64,000 bases of DNA from Nostoc sp. JL34 (GTDB lineage: Bacteria > Cyanobacteriota > Cyanobacteriia > Cyanobacteriales > Nostocaceae): positions 1 through 64,000 of the forward strand of contig NZ_JABXKQ010000138.1 of NCBI RefSeq assembly GCF_017114945.1, read 5' to 3'. Within the stretch, counting starts at the first letter, position 1. Every line of letters begins with the position of its first letter. Made by a program: the position numbers and the translations under genes. This document shows positions 48,764-59,300 of the stretch, piece after piece. Under the pieces are notes generated by a model, which was not told the DNA's origin, did no database searches, and was given only the letters and a program-made list of their open reading frames with translations.

Positions 48764-49402
48764 CTATAAAAACAGAGATTGAACAGTCAAATCCTTTAGG
48801 GTAATGGTGAAGTTACGCTGTTCTGCTGTTGCAATGAATGAGATAATCGCTTCACACGCCACAGCAACGGTTAACATCACCAGGTTTCGTGCCAAAGGAT
48901 AATCACAGACATCATCATTCACCTCAGAAGGAACCCGATAAACTTCATTCCAAATTACTTCTGCATAATCAGCCGATAGTCCAGCATGAAGACAAGGAAT
49001 GTTTAATTGTTCAGCATAATCTTTCACTGCTTGACGTGCCACGCTATTGTCAAAGACATCAACAATTAGCTGGCTGTCTTGAAGTAATTGATTTGTATTT
49101 GCTGGTGTCAACTCCTTTGTTTTGGCATCAACTTTAGTACCAATTGCTCGATATAAATTGTTTGCCAAGATTTTCGCTTTGAACGCTCCCACATCAGAAC
49201 GGTAGTAAGGCTGAGTTGAAAGGTTACGCTCCTCAATGCGATCGCGATCTATCACTGTAAGTTTATCAAAACCAGACCGAGCTAAGTTTTCCGCAATGTT
49301 AGCTCCTAATGCTCCAGCGCCACAAATTGTTACACGATAGTTCTTCAACTTTGTCATCACAGCATTGCTGCGGTAAAGCTGTTCGTGAAAAAAGATACTC
49401 AT
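48764..49402 (-). CDS. ThiF/E1-like adenylyltransferase
   Basis: The 212-aa product has the E1 superfamily Rossmann motif ICGAGALGANIAENLARSG (about 26-44), then VIDRDRIEERNLSTQPYY, matching the ATP-binding D...R...N..Q pattern of ThiF/MoeB, and a later VDVFDNSVARQAV. It lacks a clear CxxC zinc pair, so it is a minimal form. E1-like proteins adenylate the C-terminus of ubiquitin-like proteins. A possible substrate is the 66-aa protein at 55432. It lies 34 nt after the 277-aa gene, so the two form an operon. Confidence 0.8.
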   Translation of the reverse strand: MSIFFHEQLYRSNAVMTKLKNYRVTICGAGALGANIAENLARSGFDKLTVIDRDRIEERNLSTQPYYRSDVGAFKAKILANNLYRAIGTKVDAKTKELTPANTNQLLQDSQLIVDVFDNSVARQAVKDYAEQLNIPCLHAGLSADYAEVIWNEVYRVPSEVNDDVCDYPLARNLVMLTVAVACEAIISFIATAEQRNFTITLKDLTVQSLFL

Positions 49403-49436
49403 AATAATTCGTAATTAATTAGTCAGCTTGTTCTCA

Positions 49437-50270
49437 CTAGTCTTGTTGTTCCATGACACCCACTAAGGATTGCAAGTCAAAATCGCGATCGCGTCCACTC
49501 AGACAAATACCAGAACTGACAACTGTCAAATCAGTTTTAGCGATCGCACTACTATGGCGAACACCATCAGCAGTTATCCAATCTACTGTCCAGTAATCGT
49601 TGCGATCGTGGAATTGATTTAATTCACCGCCACCCATTTGCAAAGCCTTTTTTAGTCGCTTTTCATCCTGTTGGGGTTGAGTAAAGCCCTCAATGCGCCG
49701 CGTTGCTAATTCATACACTGTGCGGATTTCTGGAGTAATGCCCTTAAACTGTAATTCTTCAGCAGAAATGAGTTGCTTGACAGCAGATTGCAGAGTTTCA
49801 GAAATTGCCGGATCGGTACGGCGATCTACTTCCTCGAACCAGCATGACTGTCCATTCCATCGGGCAATGATTTGCTCAAAGGTAACGCCCTCGGTTACTA
49901 AGTGGACTGCGATCGGCTTAACTACTTTCAACCGTTGACGCATATCTACTTCATTAACCGGGTATGCTAACCAAGTTTGTCCCCGCAGCTGGTGTGCTAA
50001 CCGCAGCCGTATTTGGGGAAAGTGTTGCAGGTATTCTGCAATTTGGGGTAAATCTGCTTCTTCTACAACCGTTGCTGTTTTCTCATCCACAGCCTGAAAG
50101 ATGCCCCAACCTTCAAATTTACTAGGCTTTGGACTGAAGGTGTAGATCATCCCGGCTACCCGTGTGCGAACTCGTCCACCTTTGACACAGGGCGCAAGGA
50201 ATTGGGTTGTAGACAATTGTGCTTCTGCGATCGCAATTTGGTTGATTAACTTACGGATGTCAGTCATCAT
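49437..50270 (-). CDS. conserved 277-aa protein paired with ThiF
   Basis: The product (MMTDIRKLINQIAIAEAQLS) has an N-terminal helix, then RVAGMIYTFSPKPSKFEGWG, LRLAHQLRGQTWLAYPVNEV and a C-terminal region with NDYWTVDWITADGVRHSS. No known domain is visible. One cysteine in GQSCWFEEVD could be functional. Its tight coupling to thiF suggests a role in the same pathway, but an E2-type activity would be speculation. Confidence 0.65.
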   Translation of the reverse strand: MMTDIRKLINQIAIAEAQLSTTQFLAPCVKGGRVRTRVAGMIYTFSPKPSKFEGWGIFQAVDEKTATVVEEADLPQIAEYLQHFPQIRLRLAHQLRGQTWLAYPVNEVDMRQRLKVVKPIAVHLVTEGVTFEQIIARWNGQSCWFEEVDRRTDPAISETLQSAVKQLISAEELQFKGITPEIRTVYELATRRIEGFTQPQQDEKRLKKALQMGGGELNQFHDRNDYWTVDWITADGVRHSSAIAKTDLTVVSSGICLSGRDRDFDLQSLVGVMEQQD

Positions 50271-50367
50271 TATCTCTGTTTACGCATAATTACCCAAGAT
50301 TATTACTAGCAACGGAGTATATAAAAAAACATAATATCGATCAATAAATCCAAAAAATAGAAAAATA

Positions 50368-50748
50368 ATGACTACCCAAATACAACAAATATCAGAATCC
50401 CGAAAAAAGTTAGCAGCTGCTTACCGTGCAGTTTACGCAATTGGAGTTTTGTGTATTTTTCTAAGCATAATATTCTTTGTTGCTGGTAGTCGATTGCCTG
50501 ATTATCTAATATTGGTTTTTTGTTCTTTATTTTTTGGTTTACTTTATTTAGTTCTAGGTTTCTTTGTACAACGTAAATCAAAAATTGCACTAGGTATTGC
50601 AGTAGGATTGATGTCGCTAAATGTGTTGACTGGCGTTTACAATTTGATTCAAACAGGTAAACCGTTTGGCTTGGCTATTCCCATGATATTTTTAGGTCAG
50701 ACTATAGAAGGATTTAAAGCTATAGAAGTATTAAAGTCAAAGACTTGA
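50368..50748 (+). CDS. small membrane protein
   Basis: The 126-aa product has four hydrophobic helices (about 20-40, 45-68, 73-90 and 100-118) and a short N-terminal cytosolic segment (MTTQIQQISESRKKLAAAYR). It is the only plus-strand gene in the island and converges on RNA-1. Function unknown. Confidence 0.65.
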   Translation: MTTQIQQISESRKKLAAAYRAVYAIGVLCIFLSIIFFVAGSRLPDYLILVFCSLFFGLLYLVLGFFVQRKSKIALGIAVGLMSLNVLTGVYNLIQTGKPFGLAIPMIFLGQTIEGFKAIEVLKSKT

Positions 50749-50802
50749 AGTTAATTTTCATTTTGTTAATCGATAGCCTTTTACTTAGAAAGTAGTACAA
50801 TT

Positions 50803-51010
50803 CCTGCGTGCAAGTTGGTGGAGCATTGCGTGTTCTCAGTTACTAAAGGGACTCCGCTGGTGAGTTGTTATACACTCTTTCAAGGATGGCTACTTTTAAG
50901 CCTACCTCCCAGGTTCTTCGCACTCCCCGTTCACACACGCCCACTGCATTTGGCAGTGTTACCTTTCCTCTCGTACTAGTATGTAGGCTCCAAGAGTTGG
51001 GGCACGCAGG
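50803..51010 (-). ncRNA. RNA-1: Y-helix RNA with 23S sarcin-ricin loop and GTPase-centre mimics
   Basis: This 208-nt RNA is closed by CCTGCGTGC and GCACGCAGG. It has the shared Y core: 5' GTGCCCCAACTC, 3' CCAACTTGCACG. After CTACATACTA comes TAGTACGAGAGGA, the 23S sarcin-ricin loop with its GAGA tetraloop and bulged G. Further on, GGCTTAAAAGTAGCCATCCT followed by TGAAAGAGTG and an AACTCAC end matches the 23S GTPase-associated centre (H43/H44; E. coli GGCTTAGAAGCAGCCATCA...AGCTCAC). Both are factor-binding sites of the large subunit. The element is too short and divergent to be an rRNA fragment. Confidence 0.85.
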
Positions 51011-51045
51011 ATTTTAATATAATACAATATACTACATAAAATTGG
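51011..51045 (-). promoter_or_regulatory. putative promoter/operator of RNA-1
   Basis: On the minus strand the sequence reads ATGTAGTATA, then a TATTAT/TATATT-rich stretch suited to a -10 box, ending 1-8 nt before the RNA helix. The same ATGTAGTATA occurs upstream of RNA-F near 56172-56181. Confidence 0.45.
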
Positions 51046-51102
51046 AAGAGATGAAAAGGGAGATTTTGGAGTAGAGCGATCGCTGAATTTTATCAGCAGG
51101 AC

Positions 51103-52074
51103 TTAAACTTTAGTTACTGTCAAACAATTGTTCTTGAGGACAAATGCAAAAAAACCACTATTAGTCATTCCAGGCGATCTAATTTTCCATGCACCAATAT
51201 ACGCTCTTTCTGAATCAGCATGTTCCTTTGGAATAGCAAGCTTAATGGATGTATCTGTAATTCTAAAACTAGTTCCCTTGAATATAGGCAATTTCCCAGG
51301 AATAGCCCAGTTTTGACTCAGCTGTGTAACAGATAGTTTTTGATCATCCTTCAAATTAAGAAAGACATTATCTGCTGTTATTGCTAAATCAGTAGAGTTA
51401 GATAATTTTAGAGCGGAATCTATAAAGACCTCCATCACAGCATAGGATGCAGGTTCTTCTGATCTATTTTCTACAGCAATAATCATATCTACTTGTTCAG
51501 AGAATGGCTGATCTTGAAAAAACTGTATTGGAACAGGCTCTTTACCACCAAGAGAAAAATTAAAGTGTAAATCAGGTGTTGTTGCTCTACGAAGAATATC
51601 TCTAATCTCATAATCCTCCATTGCGAAAGACTCAAAATTGAAGCGTTTGTAATATTTCTTGTCGGCAGCTTGATGAGGTGCTCTTGTTGTAGCTTGAGGA
51701 ATTGAAACTACATACAATACATGACCTGGGTTAGTAGTAACCAGTTCTATTTGCTTAATGATAAGTTCGTTGATACGAGGATGAATGTTTGAATTTATAG
51801 TCTGTTCTAATCTCTCTTTTGACAAGGTATTAGGATCAAATCCTGTATCAATTTCAGTAGGGATCTGCCCATTTTCTTTTATACCGTAGATAATTCTGCC
51901 TCCAGCAGAGTTAGCAAAAGCTGAGACATCTTTGCTAAGTTCTATTTTCTTTTTATCAGTAAGTGGAAAGATTGCAGGACATTCCTTATAATCAAGTTCA
52001 AGGCTTTCCTGAACTTTATCTTTTATCATAGAGAGAATAGTTTCTTCAGACCATTCTTTGAGTGGTGTAGTCAT
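51103..52074 (-). CDS. AlbA_2/Schlafen-like domain protein
   Basis: The product of about 323 aa has an N-terminal AlbA_2 (Schlafen core) domain: VQESLELDYKECPAIFP, ELSKDVSAFANSAGGRIIYG and GFDPNTLSKERLEQ, then PHQAADKKYYKRFNFES. The ELDYK acidic motif matches the position of catalytic acidic residues in nuclease-active eukaryotic Schlafens, which cleave tRNA and rRNA; whether this one cleaves is unknown. A beta-rich C-terminal domain follows. I take the ATG at 52074; an ATG at 52110 adds 12 residues. It lies downstream of the TROVE gene on the same strand. Confidence 0.8.
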   Translation of the reverse strand: MTTPLKEWSEETILSMIKDKVQESLELDYKECPAIFPLTDKKKIELSKDVSAFANSAGGRIIYGIKENGQIPTEIDTGFDPNTLSKERLEQTINSNIHPRINELIIKQIELVTTNPGHVLYVVSIPQATTRAPHQAADKKYYKRFNFESFAMEDYEIRDILRRATTPDLHFNFSLGGKEPVPIQFFQDQPFSEQVDMIIAVENRSEEPASYAVMEVFIDSALKLSNSTDLAITADNVFLNLKDDQKLSVTQLSQNWAIPGKLPIFKGTSFRITDTSIKLAIPKEHADSERAYIGAWKIRSPGMTNSGFFAFVLKNNCLTVTKV

Positions 52075-52151
52075 CGTTATCTTAAAAGCTCGTAATTGAA
52101 TGGAGAGCATTGCTCATCATTTCTACTGACAAGCAATGCCATATTCTAACC

Positions 52152-53619
<1,468 letters not shown>

Positions 53620-53645
53620 CAGATGTTGCACGCGAGGTGATATCA

Positions 53646-53715
53646 CCGCGCAAGTTGTAGAAGCATTGTGTATAACTTGTGCAGAGTTATGTAAGCTTCT
53701 GCGATCGGGGCGCGG
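53646..53715 (-). ncRNA. RNA-A: minimal Y-type RNA in the TROVE leader
   Basis: Closed by CCGCGC/GCGCGG and AGAAGC/GCTTCT, with the shared 5' core GCGCCCC and 3' core CAACTTGCGCGG. After CTTACATAA comes a simple hairpin (ATAACT/AGTTAT) instead of a mimic. It lies in the 5' leader of the TROVE gene, about 60 nt before the ATG, followed by the palindrome GGTGATATCACC (53636-53647). Confidence 0.75.
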
Positions 53716-53800
53716 CAACAACTGCCAAGTAAAAGGGACTGGGGATTAGGGATTAGTGACTGGGTAATGAGCGAAAAATTATCAAATTTGCTCTTATTCC

Positions 53801-54069
<269 letters not shown>

Positions 54070-54106
54070 CGTACTCACCTCCATATTGAAATGAAATAAG
54101 ATCACC

Positions 54107-54224
<118 letters not shown>

Positions 54225-54234
54225 AGTGAAAATT

Positions 54235-55027
<793 letters not shown>

Positions 55028-55084
55028 TGAACTCACCTCCGTATTGAGTAAAGGTTATCGATAAATACAATTCAAATAATTGAA

Positions 55085-55223
55085 ATTCCGCACAAGTTAG
55101 CAAAGCAGTTTTCACAATTGCCTATACCAATTTGGCTACGCTCCCATCAAAGGGAGCGACAGGAATCGAACCTGTGATCCGTTGCCGGATAGTGTGTAGA
55201 CTTTACAAGTTAGGGCGCGGAAT
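55085..55223 (-). ncRNA. RNA-C: Y-type RNA with a circularly permuted tRNA mimic
   Basis: Closed by ATTCCGC/GCGGAAT, with the core GCGCCCTAACTT / CTAACTTGTGCGG and the junction CTACACACTA. The module runs in permuted order. First comes a long variable-arm-like hairpin capped by a GNRA loop (ATCCG-GCAA-CGGAT), then the T arm (ACAGG-TTCGATT-CCTGT). The acceptor 3' strand CGCTCCC, loop TTTGAT and acceptor 5' strand GGGAGCG follow, and last the D arm (GCC...GGC). The tRNA ends are joined and the Y helix replaces the anticodon loop. Confidence 0.85.
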
Positions 55224-55239
55224 TAAGTCTTAATTCATT

Positions 55240-55418
55240 CCGTGCAAGTTCAAGAAGCTTTTTACAGCTACGGTCGCTCTTACCAAATATTGGCAGTGGG
55301 CACGCACGCTAAATCTGCGAGAGACTTAGAAATCATGCTTCGCTTATTCGATCGCTCGAATTTTACTACCTTAGGGCCGTTATCAATGTGTATGTATGCT
55401 TTTTCTGTTAGGGCACGG
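55240..55418 (-). ncRNA. RNA-D: Y-type RNA with a permuted 23S H69-H71 mimic
   Basis: The 179-nt RNA has the core GTGCCCTAACAG / GAACTTGCACGG and ACATACACA at the junction. It continues TGATAACGGCCCTAAGGTAG then TAAAATTC, nearly identical to 23S AACGGTCCTAAGGTAGC then GAAATTC (H69-H71). Its 3' part GGTAAGAGCGACCGTAGC then TGT matches the sequence just before, GGTAAACGGCGGCCGTAAC then TAT. So the Y helix emerges from the H69 loop. H71 is shortened to ATTCGA-GCGA-TCGAAT with a GNRA cap. Confidence 0.85.
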
Positions 55419-55431
55419 ATGACTAGGAAAT

Positions 55432-55653
<222 letters not shown>

Positions 55654-55670
55654 TTACGAATTGATATTAG

Positions 55671-55879
<209 letters not shown>

Positions 55880-55970
55880 AAGTTTAAATCAAGCCGATGC
55901 TCTTATTGAGGCGATGTTACTCGACTTATTGAGTAAGCATTTACGCAACTTCAATCGAAGTAGAGTCTAG

Positions 55971-56051
55971 TGGAGCCGTCGGGAATTGAACCCGAATCCT
56001 GCAACCGTCCGTTTGTTGGTTTCGGAGCAGTCGAACACCAATCGCGGCCCC
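55971..56051 (-). ncRNA. RNA-F: tRNA-like RNA resembling the tmRNA tRNA domain
   Basis: The 81-nt RNA has an acceptor GGGGCCG/CGGCTCC plus A, a T arm TCGGG-TTCAATT-CCCGA, no normal D arm, and GATTGGTGTTCGACTG. The last resembles the conserved tmRNA 5' region (TGGTTTCGAC). TTGGT.TTCG and CGAAACCAA form a stem. It is far too short for tmRNA and lacks the tag frame. It has no Y helix of its own. It opens the RNA array. Confidence 0.6.
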
Positions 56052-56164
56052 AACCAAAAGTGGACATTACCGAAAGAGGTTGCTAAACTAATCCCCAAAA
56101 AGTAGCATCTATACAATTGTCAAGGTTCCGAGAGGTTTTAGTTTTGCCTTTTGAGGAGGCTTTT

Positions 56165-56220
56165 ATCTTTATACTACATTTGTAATACAAAATCTACATA
56201 ATGTCAAGAGGATACTACAA
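56165..56220 (-). promoter_or_regulatory. putative promoter/operator of the RNA array
   Basis: On the minus strand a TTGACA (56208-56203) lies 17 nt before TACAAA. ATGTAGTATA follows, with related TGTAGAT and TGTAGTATCC copies upstream. The ATGTAGTATA element is shared with RNA-1. The rest of 56052-56365 holds no gene that I can support. Confidence 0.45.
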
Positions 56221-56365
56221 ATTTTTTAGTAGGACTTACGTACAAGAGATCCCCCAACCCCATTAAAAAGTTAGCTCTCCCTGAGCTTTAGCCAGTTTCA
56301 AAGAGTTTTGCCCTGCTGTAAGATTATTAACTCCTGTGCATTGAGCTTTAAGTGGCGTTGCATAT

Positions 56366-59300
56366 TTGCGGATTGTTACCCTCAATTCAATCAACGAAGA
56401 TCCGATCGCACCGTCTGGAGCAGTCGGTACCTTAGTTTCCTCATTAGTGAGCTTAGGAGGAAACGTCAACGACCCCAACAGTGGAGCAGTAACTGGTATA
56501 GCTATTACTGCGGCGAACACTATTAGCGGTTCGTGGTGGTACAGCACTAACAATGGGGAAAACTGGTTGAGTTTGGGTACAGTGTCCAATATCAGCGCTC
56601 GCCTGTTGGCAGCAGATGCTAACACCCGTGTTTATTTCCGCCCATCCTCTAACTTCAACGGCAATATCAGCAACGCCATCACCTTTCGTGCTTGGGATCA
56701 AACTAATGGAACAAATGGTGGCTTGGCCAGCACAAGTGCTAATGGTAGTTCCACCGCTTTTAGTAGTACTACTGACACAGCTTCAATTACGGTTAATGCT
56801 GTCAATGATGCACCTGTAGTTACATCCATTTATCCTTTAAGTATTCCTGAAAATGCTAGCAACGGCACAATCATCGGTACTTTAACAGCTACAGATGTTG
56901 ATGCAAACACCACCCTTTCTAACTGGGCGATCGCAAGTGGAAATATAGACGCAGATGGTGACGGTAATCAAGCTTTCAGTATTAACCCCAATACCGGACA
57001 GTTGGCTATCAATGATCTTGATGACCTTAATCCCCAAAGCAACCCCAGTGTAAATCTGCAAGTCAACGTCAGCGATGGTATTGTAACCAGTGCCAACCAA
57101 AACGTTACTATCAAACTCGTACTTAATCCTGGTGACCTCGACACTAGTTTTGGTAATGGCGGTATAGTAACTACTACTTCTAATATTTACGCTCGCTGTG
57201 TTGCTATTCAGCCGGATGGCAAAATTGTTGTCTTCGGAGGTTTTGGTCAGTTTGATTTAGCTCGCTACAACATTGACGGCAGTTTAGACACTAGTTTTGG
57301 CAATGTAGGTAAAGTTAACACTTCTATCGGTAGCGGAACTGAAGATGGGTATAGCGTTGTTCTCCAGTCTGACGGTAAGATTGTTGTTGCTGGGTATATT
57401 TGGGGAGACAGTACCCAACCGAACCAACCAGATTTTGCTCTGGCACGTTATAACGCTGATGGTAGCTTAGATAACAGCTTTGGCAACGGTGGCAAAATTA
57501 TCAGCAATTTTGGTGAGGACTTCGGTCACAAAGTCTTGGTTCAAGCAGACGGCAAGATTATTTTAGCGGGGTATATCGGCAACGGTAATGCAGATTATGT
57601 TTTAGTACGCTACAACACCAATGGCAGTCTAGACACAAGCTTTGGGAATGCTGGCAAAGTCAATGGTACAAAAGGCTATGCCGTTGCAATTCAGTCTGAT
57701 GGTAAGATCATTGTTGGGGGAACAGCTACCAATGGCAGTGACATTGATTTTGCCCTAACACGCTATAACAACGATGGTAGCCTGGATACAAGCTTTGGCA
57801 ATAGTGGTAGAGTTTTAGCAGCGATAGGTAGTTCTGGTGAAGAAATCCATACCATTGCAATTCAGTCTGACGGCAAAATTGTTGTTGCAGGAAGAGTATG
57901 GAAGTACGTGAATGGTAGTAGCTATAATCAAGATGACTTAGCCATTGCCCGTTTTAATACGGACGGCACTATAGACGCTAACTTTGGCAATGGTGGTAAA
58001 GTGATTACGCCTCTTAGCGCTAGCACTAGTGACCGTGCTAATAGTCTGTCTATTCAGCCAAATGGCAAAATTGTTGTTGGTGGCTATATTGATAGCGGAA
58101 CTAGCAGCCTTAATCGCACCACTGTTCTATTAGCTTACAATCCTGATGGAACTTTAGATAGCAGCTTTGGCACAGGCGGTCAGGTTATAACTTCGATTAA
58201 GAGTCAATACGATGAGACTGATGTCGTTGCGACTCAATCGGATGGCAAGATTGTTGTTGTAGGCAGTGTGAATAACAGCTCCTTTGCAGTAGCACGCTTC
58301 CTCGGTGTTTCTAACGTAGTACCTCCTGCGGTTGCGAATACAGCACCCACTTTAACTGATACCATCGTCACCCTCAATGCCATTAATGACAATGCAGGTA
58401 CACCTGCCAGTACAGTCGGCACATTGGTATCATCCTTAGTCAGCCTTAACAGTAATGTTACAGACCCCAACAACGGCGCTTTAACAGGCATCGCAATTAC
58501 CGCTACTAACACTGATAATGGTACTTGGTGGTACAGCACTAACAATGGCACAATCTGGAATTCTCTGGCTACAGTGTCTGCAAGTAGCGCTCGTTTGCTA
58601 GCAGCAGATGCTAACACCCGCATTTACTTCCAGCCTAATGGTAATTTCAATGGTGATATTGGTAATGCTCTCACCTTCCGTGCTTGGGATAAAACTAGCG
58701 GTATTAACGGTGGTACTGCTGACACCACAGTTAATGGTAATACTACTGCCTTCAGTAGTGCCACAGACACTGCTTCTATAATAGTCAAATCTACCGCACC
58801 TGTCTATCATCAACTGGCAGAGAGTGACTTTAGCCAAGACTGGTCAAATCCAAATTTAATTAATATTGATGATGATTGGAGCAACATCCCCAGCATCAGA
58901 GGATTCCGAGGCGATAATTTAGTCAGTAGTACTGGCATTGACCCACAAACACTGCTTACTAATGGTTCTTTAACTCCTGTTGATGTGAATGCTAATCAAA
59001 GTAATCCTAGTACTTACACAAATAGCGGTGTTACAGAATTTGTATATGAAAGTAACCCAACTATTGCTCTGCGAGGTTCATCAACAGCTGTAGCACCCCA
59101 TTTGGTGCTTTATTTAAATGCTACAGGACGTCAGAACGTCCGGCTAAATTTCACGCTCAAAGACATTGATACGTCAACACGCAACTCTATTCAACCAGTT
59201 GCTGTACAATATCGCATTGGTAATACAGGGGATTTCATCAACCTGCCAGCAGGTTTCGTCTCTGATGCTTCTAATAACGCCACAACGCCCTATTCATCCG

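Noticed and set aside
50803-51010. RNA-1 as a fragment of a broken rRNA operon
   Set aside because: The two rRNA-like parts come from distant 23S regions, are divergent, and are enclosed by the helix shared with the other RNAs.
55971-56051. RNA-F as a complete tmRNA or a working tRNA
   Set aside because: It is too short for tmRNA, has no tag frame and no standard D or anticodon arm.
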